From the IMG/VR virus record IMGVR_UViG_3300024346_000445, positions 1 through 25,938 of that record: a stretch of 25,938 nt of DNA; one strand, given 5' to 3'. The stretch is from a virus. Below the pieces are notes generated by a model. The model saw only the letters and a program-made list of their open reading frames with translations. It was not told the DNA's origin and did no database searches. A program made the position numbers and the translations under genes. Positions within the stretch are counted from its first letter, which is position 1. Each line of letters starts with the position of its first letter. Below, piece after piece: positions 1 to 6,346 of the stretch.

Positions 1-181
1 AAATAAAATTAATTTGATCGCCAGTTACTGGATTGTTTGTTACAGAAATACCAGAATTGTTAAACACAAATGCATTAGTAAAACTTATATACATGACCCC
101 TAGGACAATGAGTGCTGACATACTTAATCCACTGGTTATGTTAGTTGCCGCCTTTATTATTTTAAATGTACTATTTTTCAT
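1..181 (-). CDS. N-terminal part of a putative membrane protein (runs off the window)
   Basis: An ATG at 179-181 opens a frame that stays open to the left edge, giving 60 residues beginning MKNSTFKIIKAATNITSGLS. A hydrophobic stretch at about residues 18-38 (around SALIVLGVMYISFTNAFVF) looks like an N-terminal membrane anchor or uncleaved signal, followed by a polar, Asn/Thr-rich segment that would lie outside the membrane. The start codon overlaps the last 11 bases of the upstream two-helix membrane protein gene, so the two are probably translationally coupled. I see no strong ribosome binding site of its own. The family is not recognisable from 60 residues. The reading frame is well supported; the function is unknown. 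Confidence 0.55.
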   Translation of the reverse strand, partial: MKNSTFKIIKAATNITSGLSMSALIVLGVMYISFTNAFVFNNSGISVTNNPVTGDQINFI

Positions 182-482
182 CTTTTAGTTTCCTTAATTC
201 CATTTTAACATCTGCGACTTCCTGGTCAACGTTAGTTAAGTTGGCACTTGCTCGAGCCAGTGTAGTTATTAAATATTTTATAGTAAAAATTGCCCACCAC
301 CACCAAGTAACAGCGGTAATTGCAAAGCCTATTAGTCCTACATAAAATGCATATTCGATTTTTACTATATCGAATATTGTTAGAAGTAATGTCGTTAACA
401 AGAACATAGTGGGAGTTAACCGCGCAAACAGATCCCATCTTTCGACTTGCTTTTTAATTTGTTGATTTTTAATGTTATCCAT
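171..482 (-). CDS. Small two-helix membrane protein
   Basis: This is a 103-aa protein with a charged N-terminus, two hydrophobic helices at about residues 25-45 (TPTMFLLTTLLLTIFDIV) and 46-72 (ending in a run of four tryptophans), and a charged C-terminal segment from about residue 78 (VDQEVADVKMELRKLKDEK) that looks helical or coiled-coil. Size and layout would fit a holin, but many marine T4-like phages carry unassigned small membrane proteins like this, and no lysis gene is visible next to it. It lies downstream of the fibre-like gene across a 45-base gap and overlaps the next membrane gene, so these two form a pair. No clear Shine-Dalgarno precedes the ATG. Holin is only a guess. Confidence 0.7.
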   Translation of the reverse strand: MDNIKNQQIKKQVERWDLFARLTPTMFLLTTLLLTIFDIVKIEYAFYVGLIGFAITAVTWWWWAIFTIKYLITTLARASANLTNVDQEVADVKMELRKLKDEK

Positions 483-527
483 ACCGTAATATGAGCCCCC
501 GCACGTTGGTAAAGTTATTAGTTGTTG

Positions 528-1676
528 TTATGAAGCAATTTGCCCGAAAGGTTTCCAGGTACCTGGTGTCCCTTCTCGTATACAGATCCAACCAACATAT
601 CCTGTTGGTTTAGGATTATCGGACCACATAATGTCACCTTTTCGATAGGCTCCGTCAGTGGGTATACTATTTCCGACTTCAAACTTCTTACCTTCAATGC
701 GTACTGGCCCTGCAGTAGTTATGTCGACATCAGTTGCTGGTGTAATATTAACACCGAACTTGCCGTTTACTACAGTCTTTGATTCAATGTTTGAACCAAG
801 TACAATCTTTCCAGATTCAGAAATTCTAATTCTTGTTGTATTATCAGTAACAATATTAAGATCAGTTGTGGTGTATGCACCAACTGTAATACTATTAGTG
901 TCTGGTTGAATTATAAACTCAGAGTCTGAATCTGCAATACTTACAAGTGCATTAGCAGCATCTGTTCCGATACCCAAACGCATTGTATTTGTATTCCAAA
1001 ATACAAATTGATCAATAGTTAAGTCGCCTGTAGTTTGTAAGTTACTAAGTGTACCAACAGACCGTAAACTACTATTAACTATATTTGTACCTAATGCGGT
1101 ATTTGAAAGAACGCTAGTTCCTGCAATCGCAAACGATGCATCTTTATGTAAATCAATAGTTTCAGTTGAGAAAAACTTATTACCTTGATAAACAAATTGT
1201 CTTGTATGATTGTCACCTGTAAATAATAATCCTTTTCCAATTATAGAACCATTATCGTCTGGCGTAAATGTTAACGGACTATTTCTTTCTTGTCTTACAT
1301 CAGAAATTAGTTCGTTGACATTAAGTTTAGTAACGGTCATTTCACCGTCAACATACATGTTACCGTGTACTTGAGCACCTCGACGCATATATAATCTACC
1401 TGTAACAGTAGTATCGCCTACGATGTTTTCAACATCAATATTGTCAGTAGTTATTCCGTCATCATCGACTTGAACTATTAACTGTGTAGCATCGTCTTTG
1501 ATTCCTACACTTTGAAACTTTGCAATTTTACCTGCATAAATTTTGTCACCGCTTATGCTCCTATCTGCTATTGCATCTAGTGTAAGTGGCTTATTAGAAA
1601 GGATATCTAACACATCGTTAAGTTGTGCAAATCCTTGGGCTATTGTATTTAAATTGTTCTTATCGATATCGCTCAT
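528..1676 (-). CDS. Virion structural / tail-fibre-like protein
   Basis: This is a 382-aa protein read from the ATG at 1676. The frame also has a TTG at 1691 that would add five residues, but that TTG overlaps the end of the upstream gene and lies within the late promoter box, so the ATG is preferred. The N-terminus (MSDIDKNNLNTIAQGFAQLN) is helical. The middle is made of short beta-rich repeats of the type found in phage fibres (VTGRLYMRRGAQVHGNMYVD, then MRLGIGTDAANALVSI). The C-terminus GYVGWICIREGTPGTWKPFG is typical of the ends of phage fibre and adhesin proteins. It is therefore probably an exposed virion protein, possibly receptor-facing. The gene is predicted to be transcribed late from the NATAAATA box directly before its ATG. 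Fibre role is inferred from composition and repeats, not from a full match to a named family. Confidence 0.72.
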   Translation of the reverse strand: MSDIDKNNLNTIAQGFAQLNDVLDILSNKPLTLDAIADRSISGDKIYAGKIAKFQSVGIKDDATQLIVQVDDDGITTDNIDVENIVGDTTVTGRLYMRRGAQVHGNMYVDGEMTVTKLNVNELISDVRQERNSPLTFTPDDNGSIIGKGLLFTGDNHTRQFVYQGNKFFSTETIDLHKDASFAIAGTSVLSNTALGTNIVNSSLRSVGTLSNLQTTGDLTIDQFVFWNTNTMRLGIGTDAANALVSIADSDSEFIIQPDTNSITVGAYTTTDLNIVTDNTTRIRISESGKIVLGSNIESKTVVNGKFGVNITPATDVDITTAGPVRIEGKKFEVGNSIPTDGAYRKGDIMWSDNPKPTGYVGWICIREGTPGTWKPFGQIAS

Positions 1677-1681
1677 GTAAG

Positions 1682-1689
1682 TATTTATC
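1682..1689 (-). promoter_or_regulatory. Late promoter box GATAAATA abutting the fibre-like gene
   Basis: On the minus strand the sequence is GATAAATA, then CTTAC, then ATG. The box matches the NATAAATA late-promoter motif of T4-like phages read by gp55. It overlaps the TGA stop of the 433-aa gene. With T4-type geometry (box at about -13 to -6) transcription would begin at the A of the ATG at 1676. No Shine-Dalgarno sequence is present. Confidence 0.6.
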
Positions 1690-2989
1690 AAACAACTTTC
1701 AGAAGCACCGTTTCCGCATTTATACGTCCATTAAGTTTCGTATCTGTGGTCTTAATATCATCCATAAACTTACGTAGAGCTACTTTACCTGCGCCTTTAA
1801 ACTCTTTTAATTGGTCTGCAGGTTTACGCATAGTCTTTTGTATACTTTCTTCTTCAAGGAATCCTATAATTGTAGTACCTTTAACTTGAAGTCCACTACC
1901 TGGTCGTTGCATTTTTTGCGGATCAGGATCTTTAGCAACATACTTGCCTATTTTACGTGTCTTAGTATTGAATACCCAAAGCTCGTTTGCGTATATAATG
2001 TCTGCAGGATTAATACTAACAAGTCCGAACTTATCATCTTGCTTCTTAAACTTCAGCTTTTGTACTAATTTTTCAGCACTATATACTTTAGCCTTACGTG
2101 GCCTACGTGTTGCTTTTGCACTTTCAATAACCATGTCACATGATGTCATTATCTTTTCTAATGCTTTAAGCAATAACGCCATTTGTTTTTTAGATCTATG
2201 TTCGTAACCTTCTTTTAACTGAATCCACATATCAGCTTCTTGTTCATCCATCTTTTTAAGTTGTCCTGGTGATGGAATATTGTGCCATTCAACAACTTCA
2301 TCTATTTCTGATTTATAGATATCTTTAATTTTTCTAGCATGTGCTTGTGACACTTTCTCTTTAATAAAGTGTGTATTAATATCTAAACTATCTATTTTAA
2401 AATCGTCTGGGTCATTAATAAATCCATCTAACCATAAATCAATAGCTTCGCTTGCCGCATGAGCCTGCATCAGAATGCGGTCTTGAATAGTTAAGACTGG
2501 CTTTGCAACTGTCTTTAATTCTACTTCTTGTTCTTCTTTTTTATCTTCTAGTACTTTTTTACCAATTTCAATACATTTAGCAATAGAGTTACGTAAAAAT
2601 CTATCTACACCACAAGTTAGTTCTCCACTAGTGCCTGGCAAGCTCAACCAATGATCTGCTTCTTTCTTGTTTAGTCTAGGAGCACCTTTAGTATCCATAC
2701 GTGCCACAATGCCTGCTGTAATACTTAATGCATTATTAGGGGCGGCTTTAACAGCTTTGATGTCGTCTTTAGAATATTCGTTTTCTGACATCCACTTAGG
2801 AACGTTTGTATACAAGTCTGCTGGCTTGAAATGTTCGTAGTACCAAGAGTGTACATACCGACGATGCTTATGTAGCGCCTCGCCTGTCCATTCTTCCCAG
2901 CCTTCCCAATCCGGCTCTTTAAGTTTGGCTCCCCGTTGTATGCGTGGTGCCGCTCTAGGCTTCTTTCTTTTTGTTTTTGGCAGTGCCAT
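1688..2989 (-). CDS. Conserved-looking phage protein of unknown function (433 aa)
   Basis: The protein starts with a very basic tail (MALPKTKRKKPRAAPRIQRG) followed by a Trp-rich segment (EPDWEGWEEWTGEALHKHRR). The rest is lysine-rich and mainly helical, with no catalytic motif I can recognise. I have the impression that similar proteins occur in marine T4-like cyanophages as unassigned hypotheticals, but cannot verify this here. The basic N-terminus could suit nucleic-acid binding; this is inference. The ATG at 2989 has a good ribosome binding site (GGAG, about 8 bases upstream) and is preceded by a sigma70-type promoter, which suggests early or middle expression, unlike the fibre-like gene that follows. 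Its TGA stop overlaps the late promoter of that gene. Confidence 0.75.
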   Translation of the reverse strand: MALPKTKRKKPRAAPRIQRGAKLKEPDWEGWEEWTGEALHKHRRYVHSWYYEHFKPADLYTNVPKWMSENEYSKDDIKAVKAAPNNALSITAGIVARMDTKGAPRLNKKEADHWLSLPGTSGELTCGVDRFLRNSIAKCIEIGKKVLEDKKEEQEVELKTVAKPVLTIQDRILMQAHAASEAIDLWLDGFINDPDDFKIDSLDINTHFIKEKVSQAHARKIKDIYKSEIDEVVEWHNIPSPGQLKKMDEQEADMWIQLKEGYEHRSKKQMALLLKALEKIMTSCDMVIESAKATRRPRKAKVYSAEKLVQKLKFKKQDDKFGLVSINPADIIYANELWVFNTKTRKIGKYVAKDPDPQKMQRPGSGLQVKGTTIIGFLEEESIQKTMRKPADQLKEFKGAGKVALRKFMDDIKTTDTKLNGRINAETVLLKVV

Positions 2990-3017
2990 TGTTAGTTCTC
3001 CAACTCAGTTTATAAAA

Positions 3018-3046
3018 AGTATATATACAAAATAACAAAAAGTCAA
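3018..3046 (-). promoter_or_regulatory. Sigma70-type promoter of the 433-aa gene
   Basis: On the minus strand, TTGACT (3041-3046), a 17-base spacer and TATACT (3018-3023) lie 29 bases upstream of the ATG at 2989. The same architecture is found before the ligase, gp47 and gp55 genes in this window. The box has no NATAAATA motif, so early or middle expression is expected. Confidence 0.75.
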
Positions 3047-3053
3047 GTCTTTT

Positions 3054-3293
3054 CTACTTTTTCTTTTTCAAAGACAAAAATGTAACATGCGTGTCTTTTA
3101 AATATCCTGTTATTTTTACTTTATATCCCATTGAGTAATCATCGGGGTAAATGTGGTATTTTATGTCGGCTGCATTCTTCATGCAAAACTTACCCTCTCT
3201 AGTTTGTTGCCATTCATATATAGGTGCTGAAACATATAGATCGGGATCCTCTACATCTGCCATATTAAACGTATGTAGAATGTAATGTTGCAT
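3054..3293 (-). CDS. Small hypothetical protein (79 aa)
   Basis: A soluble 79-residue protein beginning MQHYILHTFNMADVEDPDLY and ending in a lysine run (SLKKKK). Aromatic and acidic residues alternate through the middle, which suggests a compact alpha/beta fold. I do not recognise the family. The start codon overlaps the stop of the upstream membrane protein gene by one base (TAATG), which points to translational coupling. It is the last gene of the ligase operon: a new promoter for the 433-aa gene follows directly after its stop codon. Coding status is supported by the junction and by the absence of space for any other gene. Confidence 0.65.
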   Translation of the reverse strand: MQHYILHTFNMADVEDPDLYVSAPIYEWQQTREGKFCMKNAADIKYHIYPDDYSMGYKVKITGYLKDTHVTFLSLKKKK

Positions 3294-3526
3294 TACTCAG
3301 ATAGGTCGTCGATAATTTTTTGTTGTTCGTCTTTGAAGTTTTGATAACGTTGACGAACTATGTCTATTGTAAAATCAATAAACATAAACATTGGAGCAAT
3401 GTAGAAATATTCTGCTCCGATGGTAAATGCGGCTGCAAAGCCTAGTGCAAGATACGAAAGGTATCGTTTTGAATATCCTTCCATACCTGTGAAGTTCCAT
3501 TTAAGGAAGTACATAATTCTTTTCAT
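3293..3526 (-). CDS. Small membrane protein (77 aa)
   Basis: The 77-residue protein has an amphipathic basic N-terminus (MKRIMYFLKWNFTGMEGYSK), a hydrophobic region at about residues 24-56 that can form one or two membrane helices (YLALGFAAAFTIGAEYFYIA, then MFMFIDFTIDIV), and a charged, glutamine-rich C-terminus (YQNFKDEQQKIIDDL). It lies one base after the preceding 136-aa membrane protein gene and shares TAATG with the following gene. Three consecutive small membrane protein genes sit downstream of the ligase here, which suggests a common role at the cell envelope. No function can be assigned. Confidence 0.65.
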   Translation of the reverse strand: MKRIMYFLKWNFTGMEGYSKRYLSYLALGFAAAFTIGAEYFYIAPMFMFIDFTIDIVRQRYQNFKDEQQKIIDDLSE

Positions 3527-3527
3527 T

Positions 3528-3938
3528 CTATGCCTCTTTGTTAGGGTTCCAAATAGTTAAGTTTTTAGTCTTAAGTCTATTAACAACAATATTGTACCTT
3601 GACTGTTCTTCTTTCCATTCCTTTAACCATTTGTGTCCATCACGTTCTGCATCAACAAAGATTGCATTAGTCATTGCTAGTGGTACTAAAATTGCAAAGT
3701 GAACAATAATACTTGCTACAGTATTATAATTAAACCAACCAAAGTAGTTTGCGGCCAAAAAGCCGAACCATACACTCCAAATAGTAAACAGCACTAACAT
3801 AAAATAAGTCTGTAAACTAGGGTCTGGAATATACTTTAGTGGATTGTACTTAACACTCATTACACGTCTCCAGCCACTTACGAGACTCATTACAGTTCGT
3901 CTAAATAGACTTGGCTTTTTTAAGTTTGGTTGTATCAT
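3528..3938 (-). CDS. Membrane protein with two predicted helices (136 aa)
   Basis: The start is placed at the ATG at 3938, not at the in-frame TTG six codons upstream, because AGGAG followed by AAAGGAA lies immediately before this ATG. The protein has a basic N-terminal stretch of about 40 residues, two hydrophobic helices (YFMLVLFTIWSVWFGFLAA and VASIIVHFAILVPLAMTNAI), and a C-terminal charged helix (GHKWLKEWKEEQSRYN) that would lie in the cytoplasm. Its Shine-Dalgarno sequence overlaps the stop codon of the 33-aa micro-ORF upstream (TAGGAG), tying both to the ligase transcript. The family is unknown to me. Confidence 0.7.
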   Translation of the reverse strand: MIQPNLKKPSLFRRTVMSLVSGWRRVMSVKYNPLKYIPDPSLQTYFMLVLFTIWSVWFGFLAANYFGWFNYNTVASIIVHFAILVPLAMTNAIFVDAERDGHKWLKEWKEEQSRYNIVVNRLKTKNLTIWNPNKEA

Positions 3939-3948
3939 TTCCTTTCTC

Positions 3949-4050
3949 CTAATCAATGTGATTTCTAATGAACTCTTTTATTATATGCATACCATATGCG
4001 GCCCATGTAACAACTAGTAGACTAACAAATAATATTTCAATATCATTCAT
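3949..4050 (-). CDS. 33-aa single-helix membrane micro-ORF coupled to the ligase gene
   Basis: A short frame begins MNDIEILFVSLLVVTWAAYG and ends KEFIRNHID. Residues 5-20 form a hydrophobic helix, the rest is basic. Its ATG shares a base with the ligase stop codon (TAATG), and its own TAG stop is part of the Shine-Dalgarno of the next gene. This tight packing on both sides, with a coherent membrane peptide filling the otherwise empty 93 bases between ligase and the 136-aa gene, argues that it is translated. It has no Shine-Dalgarno apart from coupling. Function unknown. Confidence 0.55.
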   Translation of the reverse strand: MNDIEILFVSLLVVTWAAYGMHIIKEFIRNHID

Positions 4051-5369
4051 TATATCTTTTCTCCAGGCTCGAAGCCTCTAAATGTTTTGAATCTTGGGAA
4101 CCTTAAACTGTATGTTCCGTCTTGATTTTGTGTAACAGCGTCAGCCCTTACTTCTACTAATTGCCCAATAACATCGCTACGAAGAGTCCAAAACTGATCA
4201 CGGTTAGCATCGCTAAACCCGCTACCAACGTTAACCCTAACCTTTCTTCCATCGTCAACCCCTTCGCATACAACAGCACCGAGTTTACCTTCATTTCTTC
4301 CTGTTCCTTCTTCAACATCTACAACCTCCAGTGTTACTTCAATAAATGGTTTTGCTTTAAGCCAAGCATGTGTACGCTTACATTCATACGGTGCATCAAT
4401 GTCTTTTATCATAACACCTTCGTAACCACCGTCTACAGCCTGCTTATTTAACGCTACAAAGCGTTCTTGACCTTCAGGAGTGTCTAAGTCTACATCTTCC
4501 CAATCCAACGCTTGTACGTGCTCTAAGACGTCTGCATGGTCTTCTACCCAATGCTTAGTAATTTGGCTTCTAAAGCTCTGTGGCTTGTCCCAACTACCTG
4601 CTTGGAAGCAACCTAATGGAATAGTATCGAACAAATGTAGTACAGCATCAGTAGATTGATTACCATCTTTACGATGTACTTGCTTCATAAGGTCTTGGAA
4701 GTTAGCACTCATTACTTCTCCGTCTAATACAAGCGGATAAGGTACAGGGTGATCTTTAATTACAGCTTCAAGTTCTGCAATGATGTGTCCAAAGTTATGA
4801 AACTGTTTTCCGTTACGGCTAAACATTTCTACCTTGTCGCCTTGGATAATAGTAATAACACGAACGCCATCTAGTTTGATTTCAATTTGTTTCTTGCCTA
4901 CCATCTTCTTTTCGTGGTTAGCTGAGTCATGTGCTAATGCACAAGTAAATGTTGGAATTGTATACTGTGGAAACTTTTTAGCAATCTTGTTTACTGTTTT
5001 CTCACTCACACCACAACGCAAATCTTTAATAAGGATTCTTCGATAGAATCCATTCCACTGTTCAACAGTAGCAACACCCATTACTAATTCAATAGCATCA
5101 CGTGCCGCGTGGCCTGTAAGCTCTCTATTGATAAGTTGGTTAGCAAGTACTTTGAAATCTCTCCAAATAAGACCTTGTCCTGTAAGCACATCTGTACGTT
5201 CAGGTACTTGCTTTACACCAAATGTAACAAGCGGATCAAGTGCCATACGTACACCTTCAAAGAACTCATCTAGTCCTTCTTCCATTGCTTCTAGTATCAC
5301 TTGTTCTTTAGCTAGACGACTGTTGTCTGCTTCTAATTTTTCTATAATAGCCTGCGGTTGCGTTCTCAT
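4050..5369 (-). CDS. gp30: ATP-dependent DNA ligase (T4 gp30 type)
   Basis: This 439-aa protein carries the nucleotidyltransferase motifs of ATP-dependent DNA ligases in order: motif I KLDGVR at 165-170 with Lys165 as the AMP-accepting residue, motif III around LVLDGEV at 213-219, motif IV EGVMIK at 317-322 and motif V WLKAK at 336-340. An OB-fold C-terminal part follows (VRVNVGSGFSDANR and LRFPRFKTFRGF). The N-terminal 150 residues form the helical DNA-binding part. In T4 the enzyme seals nicks during replication and recombination, using ATP to adenylate the enzyme and then the 5' phosphate. The size is close to T4 gp30 (487 aa). A sigma70-type promoter and the ribosome site GAGG precede the ATG. 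The stop codon overlaps the following micro-ORF. Confidence 0.95.
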   Translation of the reverse strand: MRTQPQAIIEKLEADNSRLAKEQVILEAMEEGLDEFFEGVRMALDPLVTFGVKQVPERTDVLTGQGLIWRDFKVLANQLINRELTGHAARDAIELVMGVATVEQWNGFYRRILIKDLRCGVSEKTVNKIAKKFPQYTIPTFTCALAHDSANHEKKMVGKKQIEIKLDGVRVITIIQGDKVEMFSRNGKQFHNFGHIIAELEAVIKDHPVPYPLVLDGEVMSANFQDLMKQVHRKDGNQSTDAVLHLFDTIPLGCFQAGSWDKPQSFRSQITKHWVEDHADVLEHVQALDWEDVDLDTPEGQERFVALNKQAVDGGYEGVMIKDIDAPYECKRTHAWLKAKPFIEVTLEVVDVEEGTGRNEGKLGAVVCEGVDDGRKVRVNVGSGFSDANRDQFWTLRSDVIGQLVEVRADAVTQNQDGTYSLRFPRFKTFRGFEPGEKI

Positions 5370-5397
5370 GTGTGCCTCATTAATTAATTATGTTACT

Positions 5398-5426
5398 ATA
5401 ATAGCATCAGTATATACTAATGTCAA
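5398..5426 (-). promoter_or_regulatory. Sigma70-type promoter of the DNA ligase gene
   Basis: On the minus strand, TTGACA (5421-5426), a 17-base spacer and TATTAT (5398-5403) lie 29 bases before the ligase ATG. The -35 box is a perfect consensus. The absence of a NATAAATA box suggests early transcription by the host polymerase. Confidence 0.8.
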
Positions 5427-5446
5427 CCTCTTTTGGACAATAAAAT

Positions 5447-5521
5447 TGGCATAGGTGCAAGGAATCGAACCCTGTCTTTCAGATTTGGAGTCTGACGTGC
5501 AACCATTAACACTTCACCCAT
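5447..5521 (-). tRNA. trnW: tRNA-Trp (anticodon CCA)
   Basis: On the minus strand the sequence folds as a complete tRNA. The acceptor stem ATGGGTG pairs with CACCTAT (one G-T pair); the D arm is GTGT-TAATGGTT-GCAC; the anticodon arm is TCAGA-CTCCAAA-TCTGA with anticodon CCA; the T arm is CAGGG-TTCGATT-CCTTG. Discriminator G73 agrees with bacterial tRNA-Trp, and the 3' CCA is encoded (5447-5449). The mature 5' end lies directly after the T-run of a terminator-like hairpin, so the tRNA must be made by readthrough or processing of a longer transcript. No separate promoter is visible between hairpin and tRNA. Confidence 0.93.
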
Positions 5522-5558
5522 AAAAAAAGCCCCTAATAAAATTAATTACTAGGGGCTT
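5522..5558 (-). terminator. Intrinsic terminator after the 19-codon ORF
   Basis: On the minus strand, AAGCCCCTA (5550-5558) pairs perfectly with TAGGGGCTT (5527-5535) around a 14-base loop, followed by seven T (5522-5528). On the plus strand there is no comparable T-run, so it acts on leftward transcription. The T-run abuts the 5' end of tRNA-Trp. Confidence 0.8.
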
Positions 5559-5587
5559 ATTGAAATAACTTTTGTTACAAAGTCATG

Positions 5588-5647
5588 TCAAGACATACCC
5601 CCGGATGGTGGCCAACAAGTAATATATGTTGTGTTAGTCTGTGACAT
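5588..5647 (-). CDS. 19-codon micro-ORF with its own promoters and terminator
   Basis: The ORF reads MSQTNTTYITCWPPSGGMS. A duplicated purine-rich ribosome site (AATAAGGAATAAGGAAT) ends 7 bases before the ATG. It is preceded by a sigma70-type promoter nested with a perfect late TATAAATA box, and followed 30 bases after its stop by a strong terminator. The whole transcription unit is about 145 nt and holds nothing else. Either a 19-residue peptide is made in quantity, or the RNA itself is the product and the ORF is incidental. The peptide has one Cys, one Trp and a Pro-Pro-Ser-Gly-Gly turn; it has no membrane helix. I do not recognise it. Confidence 0.5.
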   Translation of the reverse strand: MSQTNTTYITCWPPSGGMS

Positions 5648-5673
5648 GTTAGTATTCCTTATTCCTTATTATG

Positions 5674-5707
5674 TATTTATAATACTATCTTCTATTATAA
5701 AAGTCAA
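5674..5707 (-). promoter_or_regulatory. Nested early and late promoters of the 19-codon ORF
   Basis: On the minus strand, TTGACT (5702-5707), a 17-base spacer and TATTAT (5679-5684) form a sigma70-type promoter. The -10 box runs directly into the late box TATAAATA (5674-5681). With T4-type geometry the late start would be near 5668, leaving a 21-base leader. The unit could be transcribed throughout infection. Confidence 0.75.
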
Positions 5708-5715
5708 CCTCTTTT

Positions 5716-5868
5716 TTAGATTTTTTGTAATCTTGGATCTGAACTTAGTATGTTCTTTTCAGCTCGTGGTCTAGACAAACGATTCTCAGCCATTTTGCGT
5801 ATTATTGCTTTATGTGCTAATTCTGTTTTTCTTTTTTTACGAGCTAGTTCGAAGTCTTTATAATTCAT
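5716..5868 (-). CDS. Small basic protein (50 aa)
   Basis: The ATG at 5868 is preceded by GGGAGAG, a strong ribosome binding site. The 50-residue protein begins MNYKDFELARKKRKTELAHK, is rich in Lys and Arg (about one third of residues in the first 35) and ends SSDPRLQKI. It is predicted to be mainly helical and soluble, and a nucleic-acid-binding role would fit its charge, though this is a guess. Its ATG overlaps the TGA of a 25-codon ORF (ATGA). It is the last gene of the iscU transcript; its stop lies just upstream of the promoter for the 19-codon ORF. Confidence 0.65.
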   Translation of the reverse strand: MNYKDFELARKKRKTELAHKAIIRKMAENRLSRPRAEKNILSSDPRLQKI

Positions 5869-5942
5869 AACACTCTCCCTTTTACAGTTAAGTGCGTTCC
5901 TTCGCTTAGTGCTACTTCCGGGCTTGTTGCCTGAACGTACAT
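5865..5942 (-). CDS. 25-codon ORF between iscU and the 50-aa gene
   Basis: Immediately after the iscU stop (TAAATG) a frame runs MYVQATSPEVALSEGTHLTV and ends KGRVL, with its TGA overlapping the next ATG as ATGA. Position and overlap suggest a coupled leader or small peptide. Against it, no clear Shine-Dalgarno precedes it, and the DNA also contains a short hairpin (GCG-AAGGAA-CGC), so the stretch may instead be a spacer with RNA structure. Treated as tentative. Confidence 0.35.
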   Translation of the reverse strand: MYVQATSPEVALSEGTHLTVKGRVL

Positions 5943-6320
5943 TTATTTAGCTCTAGTTTTATAATCTTTTATTGCCGCTTTGATTGCATCTTCAGCAAGT
6001 ACACTGCAATGTATTTTAACTGGCGGTAATGCAAGTTCTTCTGCAAGGTCCATATTCTTTATTTCACTTGCTTTATCAAGTGTCATGCCTTTAACCATTG
6101 TAGTTAATAAACTTGAACTTGCTATTGCACTACCGCAACCGTAAGTTTTAAATTTTGCATCTTTAATGATTCCATCTTCTACTTCTATCTGTAGACGCAT
6201 AACATCACCACAGGCAGGTGCTCCTACCATTCCTGTTCCTATGTTATCTTTTTTGGGATCAAATGTTCCAACGTTGCGTGGGTTTTCGTAATGGTCCATT
6301 ACTTTTTCTGAGTATGCCAT
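5943..6320 (-). CDS. iscU: IscU-type Fe-S cluster assembly scaffold
   Basis: This 125-aa protein has all the landmarks of IscU at almost E. coli numbering: Cys37 and Asp39 (GAPACGDV), Cys62 (YGCGSAIASSS), His104 and Cys105, and the chaperone-binding motif LPPVK at 98-102. IscU receives sulfur from the cysteine desulfurase IscS, builds a [2Fe-2S] cluster on the three cysteines and hands it on with HscA/HscB. No iscS, hscA or carrier gene is nearby, so the phage protein would work with host partners. The complete ligand set argues for an active protein. It lies between the capsid gene and the ligase gene, under an early promoter nested with a late box, so it may support infection as an auxiliary metabolic gene. 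IscU-like genes have been reported in marine viral metagenomes. Confidence 0.93.
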   Translation of the reverse strand: MAYSEKVMDHYENPRNVGTFDPKKDNIGTGMVGAPACGDVMRLQIEVEDGIIKDAKFKTYGCGSAIASSSLLTTMVKGMTLDKASEIKNMDLAEELALPPVKIHCSVLAEDAIKAAIKDYKTRAK

Positions 6321-6346
6321 ATTAGTCTCTGTAGTTATACTACACT

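Noticed and set aside
1677-1691. TTG start five codons upstream of the fibre-like ATG
   Set aside because: It lies inside the late promoter box and upstream of the predicted transcription start, and it overlaps the preceding gene; the ATG at 1676 fits better.
3939-3956. TTG start six codons upstream in the 136-aa membrane protein
   Set aside because: AGGAGAAAGGAA lies between this TTG and the ATG at 3938 and serves the ATG.
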